Positions 25,171 to 35,386 of a stretch of 64,000 nucleotides of DNA are shown here, in pieces (position 1 is the first letter of the stretch; every line of letters starts with the position of its first letter). Under the pieces are notes generated by a model. The model saw only the letters and a program-made list of their open reading frames with translations. It ran no database searches and was not told where the DNA came from. Both the position numbers and the translations under genes were made by a program. Location of the stretch: positions 1,802,635 to 1,866,634 of the forward strand of contig NC_080060.1 in NCBI RefSeq assembly GCF_026212465.1, in the 5' to 3' direction. This stretch comes from Amaranthus tricolor (taxonomy: Eukaryota > Streptophyta > Magnoliopsida > Caryophyllales > Amaranthaceae).

Positions 25171-26440
25171 TTGGTTGTATTTTGACTAAACAAAAATTAT
25201 GAAAAATACATATTAAAAAACTAGGTTTCAAGAAAAATAAAACATTCCAAATGACTATACTATTTCTTATGCATAAATTGGAAATTACTGAAATACGATT
25301 GATGATGTATAGTATTACTATTGAAAAGTAACGCCTATTGTGGAACGTGGAAGTATAAGGCAACTATTGTGAATGATTGAGCACGAATGCCATAATCCAC
25401 ACGTACTTTATTTTACACGTTAAAGGATGATCGATCCATGAGGGAAAAAACTGTCACCAACCAACTTCTATTACCTCACATCACACAAAAAGAAGAATAA
25501 GAAGAACCCATTTTTCTTACATGCTATACAAAACCCTAGCAGCTAAAACTACTTAAAGTCTAATCTAATAATAATACAGCTACCTAAAGGAGGCTAGCCA
25601 CTAGGCTACTAAGATTAGGCCATGATCGGAAAAGATTTAGCACTAATTTAGAAAGATACCTTAATTAATATTCCTAATCATAACCTAAGTTACTATTTTT
25701 AATTTTCTTTTATTGGTTTATCCTAAAATTACGTATGATGAGTTATAGGTTGTTCTGTTAGAGGTGTCCATTTGGATATTCGGATATTCGGATAGATTTT
25801 TGATATCATATTTCGAATCCGATTAATTTTGATTTTTGATAATATATAAATATTTTAATAATCTGATTTTGATTTTTATATACATGTTATTTCGAGTCGA
25901 TCAGATCATACTCAATTTCACTTAATCGAATCAATTTTTGTACCACTCTATATTTACCCATTTATAATTAGTGTTTATCAACGAATCAATTAACAACACG
26001 TTTCATAATCTTACTTTTTACTGAGATATTTGGTCAACTAACTATGACTAAATACACAAAGATAAGATTTCACTTACCAACTCTTTCCACCTCATTCAAG
26101 TTATGCTCATAACACTCATTAATTATTAAGAGACATTGCTAAACAATGAGTCGTTTGTTATTTTATTGGTATTTCACACAATTTGATGCACAAAATTGTT
26201 TAGGTTGGATAAGGTAGTCCTAAGAAATAGGATTGTAAGCCGAGAATTATGACTTAATTTAGTGATTGAAAATTTTTCTTTCAACCTTGTAATAAAAATT
26301 GGATTCAAAACGTCAACACAAAAATCAATTCTTCTTGCCCCGAAATATAATATTAACATAACAAGAGACCGCTTATATACACAAGGAAGGAAGGTAAGTC
26401 CCTCGATGATGTTTTGGTCTGGCTAAACTACCATAGAAGA
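25171..26440. other. Intergenic AT-rich DNA
   Basis: No gene recognised. Around 25757-25930 the motif GAGGTGTCCATTTGGATATTCGG recalls hAT-type MITE ends, but the right end is not found. Confidence 0.35.
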
Positions 26441-27560
26441 GGAGTTGCCTAAATGCATGGAGATGTTATGTCTTGTGACGTTGATGACTTTCTCGAAGCT
26501 TTGCATGAGCAAGCAAGGGCTCCATTGACTCATAACGATGAAGCAAACAAGCATGATGTTGTAAATGTGACTTTAATTTTATTAATCAAACATATAAAAT
26601 AAAGTTACATAAATTTAGTAGGTTATAAAAACATATGACAAATTCAAACCTTTGCTTAACATACACCAAATGTGAACTTCATCATCAGGAACACCATATA
26701 TCGAACATAGTAGCAAGAGGATTTTGTATGTGAACTTGATATTAATTCTAGGCGAGATCTTCTTTCCTAAAACATCATTTCCTCCCTACTACGATGCTTG
26801 AGAATATAAACCGAAAATATGTTCTGAGATACAAAGAATTACACTAAATTCCTAGCACAAGGAACTTAGAACGACATGAGAAAACTTAAGTGGAAGAAGA
26901 AACGGAAATTTACAATCGAGGATTGCAAGTTCTCTATGTAAAGTACTAGAGAAGAAAAGAAAAAAAAATCAAAAATTGCATATTCCATGCACATCTCATA
27001 TAAGAAATAACTTACACATGCCTTCTATATTTAAAGAAAAGCATACAACCATTCATGAAGTAATATGTCACTTCATGAACCGCAACATCGATTCACGAAT
27101 CAATGTCGATATTAAATCAATTCATCCCAATAATTCAGTTAATATAACCATATTAACCATAGGTAGTTATTGCATAACTTACAAAACCGAATAAAACGAA
27201 CATTGCAAAAACCAGCGCGAAAGTCACGAGCCACGATTAGGCCAATTTGCGAGCCGCGACCTGTGCTTATACCAAAACAAAAACTTTTTGCAATTTTAGG
27301 ATATTTCCAACTTATTATTAATTCAATTAATTTATTTGGTTGAATTAATTACCATTTCCGATGACCATTATACGCTCTAAATGACAACGGGTGCAATCGA
27401 CAAATGTATGGATCATTGCTTGGACAAGTAGAAATGGTATTAAGAGCCGATCACTTGTGCACAACTCTAACTTGTTAAGGTAACAGTGCAAGTTGAGCTC
27501 GAGTGGAGCTATGTCCTATTGAGTAAGTTTTCACAATTGATTAACTCCACCTATTTTTCC
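26441..27560. other. Degenerate retroelement-like stretch with one small ORF
   Basis: A 49-codon ORF at 26453-26602 (plus) has a codon and residue mix more like real protein than its surroundings (CDVDDFLEALHEQARAP), but I cannot name it. Near 27436 the sequence ATGGTATTAAGAGCCG resembles a primer-binding site, so the upstream DNA may be a decayed LTR. No domain is visible. Confidence 0.3.
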
Positions 27561-29540
27561 ACAATACCAATTTCCTCTAATTTTGTGCTTTATTAACTGA
27601 ATTACCTCCTTTAATTTATCCACTAATATCAATTTGTCTTTCTATACTCTATTACCTTATGTATATCAACCATTAATTTCATATTTAACAGTCAATTTAA
27701 ATAATTATCTATTGGTTAACTTACTATTTTATCCTCAAAATATATATATAAATATATACAATTTTGTGATAGTTTTTAATGTTTCCAAATTCTCTAATTC
27801 AATTGGGTTCAAATTGGTTCAATCTACGTTAAGATAAGTTTAGTTCATCAAAGAATGTAGATCATGATCACAAAAAACAATCAAAAATTAGGATTGATAT
27901 TTCTTGAGAGAACCAGTTGTAGAGCAACCAATTTTCACAGAAAAATCAAATTCCCAATGAAGACAAGAACGGTAGTTAATAGGAAATGTCACTTCAATGT
28001 GAAAAGCCAGAAAGCCAGAATTACTGTATAAACAGTAAATGCACTAGTTTAAGTGCTTAACCTTACATTAAAGCAAATCCCGTTACTTTAAACTGGAAAA
28101 GGATAAAGCAGCAGAAACTACAGTTTTTTTGGTGGAGATAAGACAGGAAGAACTCAATGGAACAACCTATCCTAGTGGGCAAAGCTGAATTTACGTAACC
28201 TTACCTTTTTTTTTACTATCAAGTCTATTATCTATTTTTAAAAGAAAATAAATTACAACACTACATTACCCCAATGCTATTAAGTGGCTTACAATTAGCC
28301 GGGGTTTAGGAATGAATGTATGCAAGTATGCAACTTTACCCACGTTATTAATAAAAAAAAGATTGTTTCTAATTGACCCATGATAGCGAAAATCATTACA
28401 ACTTCACGTAGCTATAAAGTATTCATGATTTAGCGAGTCATTTTAATTCAGTCCGTTATAATCCGAAATATAATTTCACAATACTTTTACCAACTAGAAC
28501 GAAGAGTATACATAAAGGGAAAAGGTTCATTGCTAAGGCTTAAATTAACCCTCCTTTTCAGCCTCAGCCCGCATTATCAACCCAGCTATGCTTCTTTAGT
28601 TCAATGTGCCATGCAATACAAGTTCGGAGAAGAACCTACAAATGTAACTTTCCAAAGATGTCGTACTAAGTTGGCTAACGTCTGTGATCTTTCACACATC
28701 ATTACATAACATATTTCACCTTAATAATACAAAGCCTCAAAACCACAGGTATTCTCGAATCGGAACCTTATGTTATCCCTTTTTCCCTTTCTCAGTAGCA
28801 TTATGAAATTGGTACTTTAAAACCCAATACAAATGACATGAACGAGCATACACCAAGAAAAATACAACTGTTCAATTATAGTTTTTAACTTTATGCCTTG
28901 GAACAAGATAACCCTTCAATTCTAACTATTCACCAAACACATTAATTACATGAATGGATCAAATTTAGCCATTTACTTTTCAGGTGTTATTAAGAGGAAA
29001 AAAAAGATATTGATTGGAAAATCAATAACTACCTAAAATGCTAAAGCTATTCGTAATTGACTTTAAATGTCTTCAATAGTTTATTATTTATGTGTTCTTG
29101 CGGAAATGCAGGCCATTACACCTCTGTGGCTCTGTGGTGGACTTCTTTCCGGTTCGTGCACAGAACTGCCTTTTTATATCATTGATATAAATGATTATCA
29201 ATTATCAACCCAGAGTTCATCACAAAGTATTGCTCAAATTAGTGGTATAACAATTGCAATTGTCCATCTTTATGACTAAAACCTGAATTGAATATTATTA
29301 CCAACTAGAATATCTCGTTTAATCATGAATACATCAATAACAAATGCTATATATTAAGATAATAGACATAATCAACACAATTATGCAACGATTACTGCAA
29401 AAATTACACTACTAATTAATTACAGCGGATGAGCATCACATTACATATCATAAATTGTTTTAATTTTAATTTTCTTTCATCGAGTATAAAGGTCAAGAAA
29501 TTGGAGTGGAAAAAGGTTACCAATTTGATGCAAAATTGTA
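27561..29540. other. Intergenic AT-rich DNA
   Basis: No gene recognised. The longest ORF (29067-29279, plus) is 70 codons and matches no family I know. Confidence 0.35.
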
Positions 29541-30180
29541 ATGAGATGTGTTAAAAGCAAGCTCTAAATCACCCTCATGTGCAGGGTTTTCGGAGTGTCG
29601 TGACGAGGGTGCAACGAAGAATAAGGATTGGTGTTCCAAGGCAGCAGCACTCACAAGGTCAGAGAGCTCGGATGAAAGCCGCTCAACTGGTCGAGCGGTT
29701 CAACTGAAGAGGAACAGAGAGTTCAGTAGCTACTGGATTGGCACTCGACTGGTTGAATGGGTCTGCTCGATTGAGCGGGCTCCAGTACACGAGTTCAGCG
29801 AGTTTCTGTTTTATTTGCGGGCTTTAAGCCATTGGTGCTAGGGCTTCTAATATGTGCTAGGCTATATAAGAGAGCCTTAGAACATCACTAGAAGTATGAG
29901 AGTAAGGCTACACGAGAGAGAAAGCTAGGGTTAGAAACCATAAGTGTTTTCTTCTTCATTGTATTAGTTTATGGGTGATATCCATCGTTGAATGGAATCA
30001 CTATCTTGAGAGCTTATTTACAAGTGTCTTTAGTTTGTCATTAGTGTATTGTTGAATATATTAATGAAAGGAATCATCTTTTGAGGGGATGTATCATTAG
30101 ATACCTCATAAACACATTGATGTTATTGCTTGTTTGTTTTCTCTTGTTTATGCTCTGTTTTTCACTCATCTTCTACATCG
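29541..30180 (+). repeat. Possible LTR fragment with a TATA promoter
   Basis: This GC-richer block contains GGTCGAGCGGTTCAACTG and GATTGAGCGGGCTCCAGTAC, then GGGCTTCTAATATGTGCTAGGC, a clear TATATAAG at 29863-29870, and a GAGAGAAAGCTAGGGTTAG leader. That layout (U3, TATA, R) is common in plant LTRs. The second LTR, primer site and duplication are not found, so it could also be a promoter relic. Confidence 0.35.
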
Positions 30181-30465
30181 TTTTCAACCATTGTTGAGTC
30201 CTAGCCATTCTCTTTCAAAATGCAAAGTTCGCCATTTGTTTCACTGAGGAAAGAGAAAGAGAGAAAATTAGAGGAAGTTCGTGGATAGAGATCCGCCATA
30301 GAAGCTGAATGGAGAAGGGGGAAACCACCGAATTGAATACTATCCTCAATTTTAACTCGTGGGCTGGAGAGTGCAGTTATTAAAAAACGCAAACTATTGT
30401 GAGAGACCCATAAGATATATAGACTAAATAACCTAATTAATACAAATTAAAGAAAAAAATAAAAA

Positions 30466-30680
30466 TGTGAGCTTCTTGTTTTGAGATCGTCTCTTTGAGA
30501 GATCGTCTTTCACAAGAGTAGCTAATTAAAACACCAAAAGATAATACTTGTGTCACAACTTGAGACGATCTCGCAAATACATATATTATACTTAGGTTAA
30601 ATAGTTCATCAAATATATATGATGATAAAATGAATTTCTTGTTTGAGATTGTCTCGCTGAGAGAAAGTCTATCACAACTC
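30466..30680. mobile_element. GAGACGG-family MITE, rearranged copy
   Basis: TTGAGATCGTCTCTTTGAGAG at 30479-30499, GAGACGATCTCGC near 30563 and GAGATTGTCTCGCTGAGAG near 30645 are three end-like motifs in mixed orientation. This suggests a nested or duplicated MITE. Confidence 0.45.
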
Positions 30681-31086
30681 ACAAAAGTTAGCTCTATTAG
30701 TGTAATTGTTAATTTATGCTCTTGAATGGTGAGTTAGTAAAGGGTAGAGGTGATGTTAGCGATAAGGATGATATCACATGTTGTGTCTGTTGTGTTATGT
30801 TACATTGTTACATTTAAAATTGTCATAAACAATGTTGTGCCTTGTGCTTGACCATCCAAAAATATGGTATTTACCATAAAAATTGTAGTCGCGTCTATTA
30901 TGCCTTTTGTGAAGTTGTGTCGTACATGAGCATCCTGCGTGCAGGCCCAACCCACTTCAACTTAGTTTCTTAATGGACGGAAAAACCGGGTACCAAAGTA
31001 TTAACAATCCTGTTTAAACAAAACACACCTTTCGGCTTTGACTTTCGAGCCGGACTTTTTGATGGTCGTAATTGGCAAGTGGTAAA

Positions 31087-31237
31087 TGGGCCGACTTGTT
31101 TCGGGCTTTCAAAAGACCCATTTAGTTCGATGAGTAAGGGAAACCACATAAATGCCTAACCTTGTAATATAAATACTGCAGGTACTTCTTTATAAGAACA
31201 CCATTCAACCCATTTATAGGGTTTTATATTAGGGTTT
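31087..31237 (+). promoter_or_regulatory. snoRNA-type promoter: site II plus telo-boxes
   Basis: TGGGCC (site II, 31087-31092) lies upstream of two AGGGTTT telo-boxes (31217-31224 and 31230-31237) with AT-rich TATA-like sequence between them. Telo-box plus site II is the known promoter arrangement of plant snoRNA and ribosomal protein genes. The snoRNA cluster begins about 140 bp downstream. A hairpin (AATTGGAAAAATT/AATTTTCCAATT, 31260-31301) lies between them and could be a processing signal. Confidence 0.55.
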
Positions 31238-31372
31238 CAAATTCGCCGCTATCATCTACAATTGGAAAAATTAACCAAATTGGTTCTATAATTTTCCAAT
31301 TCCTTTACGTTTTCCTCAAATTCGTAGTTTTCTTTTTGTCAATCAACCTTTTTGTATGAAAATCTAGGCAAT

Positions 31373-31466
31373 CGAGATTACGAAATGATGAACAAATTTC
31401 CCTATTGGTTTGATTCGCCAATATGATGGCGATATTATGTATTAGCTCTATCTGATCGAAATCTCT
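31373..31466 (+). ncRNA. Box C/D snoRNA, guide for 18S rRNA Am (SNORD44/snR51 type)
   Basis: The C box ATGATGA is at 31385-31391, the C' box ATGATGG at 31423-31429 and the D box CTGA at 31452-31455. A terminal stem pairs GAGATTACGA with TCGAAATCTC (9 of 10). The 12 bases GTATTAGCTCTA just before the D box complement the conserved 18S rRNA sequence UAGAGCUAAUAC. The D+5 rule places methylation on the A of CUAG-A-GCUAAUAC. From memory this is the site served by human SNORD44 and yeast snR51. A second possible guide (CCCTATTGGTTTGA) lies between C and C' and has no target I recognise. It is the first of four RNAs in an apparent polycistronic cluster. Confidence 0.78.
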
Positions 31467-31518
31467 TCGCTTCATCTGTTCTTTCAAATTTTTCTTTTAA
31501 TTTTTTCAATCGGTTAAT

Positions 31519-31666
31519 GCATACTCGAGTGCTTTACAGGATATAGTTGATTATTAATTCCTTGTTGAGCTCATGGAGTGTGCTACATTGTTTTTAGGTC
31601 GCCATTTTAGGGGGTTTTCTTGCTCATTCATAGCCTGGAAGTTCCTTTTCAATAGCGACTACATTT
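31519..31666 (+). ncRNA. Candidate H/ACA snoRNA, copy 1
   Basis: Two hairpins can be drawn. The first (31519-31583) is closed by GCATACTC/GAGTGTGC and has an inner stem with a pocket. The second (31598-31659) is closed by GTCGC/GCGAC. An ACA trinucleotide follows one base after the second hairpin (31661-31663), three bases from the presumed 3' end. The hinge between hairpins lacks a perfect ANANNA H box. Total length of 148 nt is normal for the class. A structurally parallel copy follows at 31905. The pseudouridylation targets were not worked out. Confidence 0.45.
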
Positions 31667-31711
31667 TTATTTCTGATTTATAAATTTGATTTTAAAAAGA
31701 TTCGCATTGTG

Positions 31712-31807
31712 AAGAGAATGAATTGATGAACAATTTGTTTCTCTATTGGTTTGATTCACCGGTATGATGGTGTAGTTTTTGTATTCGTACTGTCTGATCA
31801 TTCTCTA
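31712..31807 (+). ncRNA. Box C/D snoRNA, guide for 25S rRNA Um (snR51 second site)
   Basis: This is a paralogue of the 31373 RNA: the same CTATTGGTTTGATTC core, C' box ATGATGG (31764-31770), D box CTGA (31794-31797), and a perfect 9-bp terminal stem AGAGAATGA/TCATTCTCT. The C box TTGATGA has U at its first position, a mild departure from RUGAUGA. Its D guide differs from copy 1: GTATTCGTACTG complements CAGUACGAAUAC of large-subunit rRNA, placing the modified U in CAG-U-ACGAAUAC. From memory that is the second target of yeast snR51 (Um2729). Confidence 0.72.
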
Positions 31808-31904
31808 CTTTTGATTTTTTTTTTCCTCTCAATATTTCATAAAAGATTAAAATTATTAATTGTTTTAAAATGATTTTGACTCATACTTTGATTTAGAATT
31901 GAAA

Positions 31905-32053
31905 GCACATATCGAAGGCTTGGCAGGAGGAATTTGAATTCAAACCTCTGCTGAGCTCATAAATTGTGCAATATTAACTTGTCAATTGTCATTCAATTGT
32001 TTTCTAGCATTTTCCTCTAATTAGATGGAGAATTTATGGATTTATTGACAAAT
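31905..32053 (+). ncRNA. Candidate H/ACA snoRNA, copy 2
   Basis: The layout repeats that of 31519-31666. The first hairpin (31905-31969) is closed by GCACA/TGTGC and shares the CTGAGCTCAT strand with copy 1. The hinge contains ATATTA, a proper ANANNA H box. The second hairpin (about 31981-32049) is closed by GTCAAT/ATTGAC and overlaps an ACA at 32048-32050. The length is 149 nt. The paired regions keep structure while sequence drifts, as expected of a functional RNA. Confidence 0.42.
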
Positions 32054-32059
32054 AAAATC

Positions 32060-33395
32060 ATATTTTTCATATTAATTAGCTCATTAATTGTTCAAAACAC
32101 TTGATTGCAAAATTAGGTCAAGAACGAAGGAGCATATTGCAAAATTAAGCGAATCTGAATTGAAGTAAAGCTATTATTGAAAATGTTGGTGGTAAATATG
32201 TTTAAGAACGAAACTTTACAGATGTAATCCAATTTAATTCGAAGTGAAAATATGTCCAAAAAAAAAAGACTTATCAACCTTAATACCTTAATATTCAATT
32301 ATTCCCGATGGACATTGTTGTAATTTTAGTGCTTCTACAAACTACAACGGTACAACCCCTTTAAACTTTTCAAGTTCTATACTACATTTTGTTACCAAAG
32401 ATACTTTACAAGCTAAGTTAACATTTGGGTGACAATTTTATATGTAATTAGATATTTGCTAAAGAGCAGATATACACTTAAAAAGGACTTGTTAACACTA
32501 AACTTGGGTGACAATTTCATATAAGGTTTCTCACATTATTAGCGTTAAACTTGTTAATCGATTGAAAATAGACTTTTCTAACGTGAGAATAGGGTTTTTG
32601 TTTTTTCTTTGCAACCTTAACATAATTTTTCATTTGATCATATTAAAAAGGACAAATATGTTGATATTGATGTTGTTAGTGTTGTTAGAGGGATCTATCG
32701 AGAGCGGAAGCGAAGCTAAAAATGCTAAGAAAGGTTAAAAATCATTGCTTAAAGATGTACTAATGAAACAAGGTTATTTGTAAGTATTAAGATAATTTTA
32801 AACGTGAAAAAACTAATTCAAATATTAACACCATGATTTAAGATGGTTCATTATTAATAAAGCTACATTTACCATTTTAGGCTAGTGTATTTATTATTTG
32901 TTTAAAGAATATAAGAGAAAGAAGTTCAATGCAAGTTAAAGGAATTCCATCAATGAAATACATGAGTGTTTGTGAGAAAATTAAACATGAGTAGAGAATT
33001 ATGAAGTGAAAGGTAAAATATAGGAGGCTCAAGCATATTGCTTGGCGCTACATTTACATAGTTACCTACAACAACACTAGACATGTATATAGGCAAGGAA
33101 ACTAAGACACGAATATTACACAACAACTGTGGAATGGCCTGATGGGCTTCTGACCATGCTGCTCCTTCGAGCATGAAGTTCGTTCTTCCGACAGATGATC
33201 CTTGGCAGCTTCTAGCTCGAGTAGTTTTCCTTACATGTGATCCATTGGTTACCCTTTGCTCGATCCCAAAGCATCTTCCAACTATAGTATGACAACATGC
33301 CTTGGTGATCAAGTCTAATCCAAAACTTTAACTTGTACTTTGTGTATCAAGTGTGCACCTTACCCAAGTCTTAGAGTGTAGTTACCGGTTATCAC
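32060..33395. other. Intergenic DNA, no gene recognised
   Basis: A 120-codon ORF on the minus strand (32950-33312) has less A+T than its surroundings, but I see no domain. It may be a decayed gene or transposon piece. Confidence 0.35.
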
Positions 33396-33806
33396 TAGGG
33401 TTGTTCATCGGTTTAGACTCGGACTGGACCAGCCGAAACCCGTTAGACCGACAGATCGGAATTTTTAATATTTTAGGTTCGGAGATCGGACCGGTTCCAT
33501 CCGGTCCGGTCCCAATCTAACCCGGTTTCCTCCCGGTTCGGTCCGAGTTTAGATCGAAAGTAATTTTTGATACCAAAAATAAATTAAGAAATGGAAGATT
33601 TTAAAATAATTTAGCAAATTAATTATTTTAAAATAAAATATTTGAGTTAAAAAGTTATTTTGTGTTAGAAATAAAAAATATCAAGCCCTTTAAATTAGTA
33701 TATACATAAAAATCGTAAATATTATTCCTCTTCAAAATTATTTGTATATATACCCGGTCAAATCCGGTCTAACCGGTTCGGTCCGTTCTCATTTTGCACA
33801 TCCCTA
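33396..33806. mobile_element. hAT-type MITE with 8-bp TSD
   Basis: The termini are TAGGGTTGTTCATCGG and GCACATCCCTA. Flanking octamers GTTATCAC (33388-33395) and GTTACCAC (33807-33814) differ at one base. Subterminal CCGGTC/GACCGG motifs repeat in both orientations around an AT-rich core. It is non-coding, about 2 kb downstream of the LHL gene end. Confidence 0.8.
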
Positions 33807-34042
33807 GTTACCACCGATCAAAACTCATGTCTAAGGTCTAGTAAAAAAGTTGTTACATCTTAACTTTGAGTCCAAATTCATTTACACTACAAATGTAATG
33901 TAACATTATGATCAAAAGTAACAAACTTCAAGTCAAACTTTTTCAGATATTATTGTGCTAATATTATTTTAAATTGATAAAACCATTGATATCTTTAATA
34001 TAATAGGATAGTAAATGGTTTGAGATTGGCTCTAGAAGGAAA

Positions 34043-34535
34043 GAAAATTTGAAACATATAAGAAAAAAATATTAAAAAATTGAATAATAAGTAATTTTTG
34101 AAACTATTTCCAAAATTAAGAATTTTTGCACGAAGCTGTAGTCAGGATAAGTTCGTTGTTAATAACAACGGATAAATAATAAAAGGTCAAATTCAGTCAA
34201 ATAATGGGCAACTGTTATTAATTGTGGGCGATAGTTTACACTAAATTTTACTAGTCAACATTCGGCCGCTGTTAATAACAGTGGCCTATTGTTTGACTGA
34301 CTTCCACTTTATTTTTAAACAAGTCCTCCATTGTTTGACTTTTGATCGACTATCGCGGCCAATTATTGAGCTAACTTTTTTTTGACTCAATATAGTAATG
34401 GGCCATTGTTATTAAGTGTGAACATTACCAAGGCACAGGTTTAGATAAAAACTACTTACTTTGGGAAATATTTTTAAAAATTGCCTATTATTCGACTTTG
34501 TTTTTTATATTTTTGCTTATTTGTTTGAAATTTTC
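34043..34535. mobile_element. Palindrome-bearing Mutator-like MITE, member 1
   Basis: Inverted repeats of about 90 bp start GAAAATTTGAAACATATAAG on the left and, inverted, GAAAATTTCAAACAAATAAG on the right. AGAAGGAAA is duplicated exactly on both sides (34034-34042, 34536-34544), the 9-bp duplication typical of Mutator elements. Inside are palindromes centred on TTA-A-TAA: CGTTGTTA-A-TAACAACG at 34154-34170 and CTGTTA-A-TAACAG within 34265-34285, plus decayed relatives. No ORF. Confidence 0.88.
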
Positions 34536-34692
34536 AGAAGGAAAAAGGCAAGGTGTGTACATATCTTAATTCTTAAACCTCATCTCTTATTTTGTTACTA
34601 TTTGATAGATTTCACAATTCACGGTAAGGCCAAGAATCCCTAAATTGTCTTCACCAAACACAAAAGAATGGTGAAAGCTATTATTCCCAACC

Positions 34693-34972
34693 ATGAACTC
34701 ATCTCTGAAAGCGAAAGAAGTGGAAGCATTCGATCAAACAAAGGCTGGAGTTAAAGGGCTTATAAACTCAGGCATATCGATCATACCTTGGTTTTCGTTC
34801 ATCCACAAGAAAATCTTTCATCAAATGAAGGTTTTTCCCTTCCCTTGAGGTTTCCAGTTATAGACTTTAGTATGCAATGGCGGATATCTTTTCCTTTCAA
34901 GAGCGGATTCCATAATTGGAAAGTCAAAAAGATATCTGGGTTAGAGCTAATCAAGGAGGGGTGTATGGCCTG
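34693..34972 (+). pseudogene. Broken 2-oxoglutarate/Fe(II) dioxygenase fragment (ACC-oxidase-homologue type)
   Basis: From an ATG at 34693 the frame reads KEVEAFDQTKAGVKGLINSG then SIIP, the typical N-terminal helix of ACC-oxidase-like dioxygenases. At about 34786 the frame shifts, and the family sequence continues in another frame as VFVHPQENLSSNEG and then LRFPVIDF, matching the family's IP-x-x-F-x-HP and PVIDL motifs. After that the similarity stops, and a stop codon closes the ORF at 34970-34972. The catalytic HxD...H and RxS core is absent, so the copy is both frameshifted and truncated and cannot be functional. Orientation is opposite to the LHL gene next door. Confidence 0.65.
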
Positions 34973-35386
34973 AACCTAATACTGTACGAGCCCCAAAACG
35001 TGACACGGGCTAGATCTATCCGCGATTGCGAACCAGTCAGCCCCGTGATTATCATTTTCAGTTCACAAAATAGCACGAAAGGAAAGTAAGAACACATAGT
35101 CGAGCAATGATATCAAAACGCACACTTCAAATCCATTAACAAGTGTAAAGTGTTTCAAGCTCTAGACAGCTTACAACTCGAAAAATATACAATCTTGGGA
35201 ACAAATACCAAAAAGAAAAGACCCATTTCTTCAGAAACTTTGGGTATTCTTTCTCTGACGAACTATTTATACTAGGACGGAAGGCACACAAATCCAAAAC
35301 ACGAAATACACACATTTAACGGTCATCGTAAGACATTACAAAACAACTCACAGCACATCAACGAAAGCACCGATAGGCAAAAGCCG
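34973..35386. other. 3' flank / 3' UTR side of the LHL gene
   Basis: No separate gene is visible. The last few hundred bases before 35387 are likely 3' UTR of the minus-strand LHL gene, but I did not find a poly(A) signal that decides the end. Confidence 0.3.

Noticed and set aside
26453..26602. 49-codon plus-strand ORF with protein-like composition
   Set aside because: Too short and without a recognisable domain or splice partners; left as a note in the region entry.
30201..30392. 63-codon minus-strand ORF containing a plausible MADLYPRTSSNFLSF start
   Set aside because: It resembles a gene 5' end, but no downstream exon or family match could be found, so it is not called.
31970..31980. 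Reading the second C/D-H/ACA unit as a decayed pseudogene of the first
   Set aside because: Its D guide is not degraded but matches a different conserved rRNA site, its terminal stem is perfect and its hinge has a better H box than copy 1.
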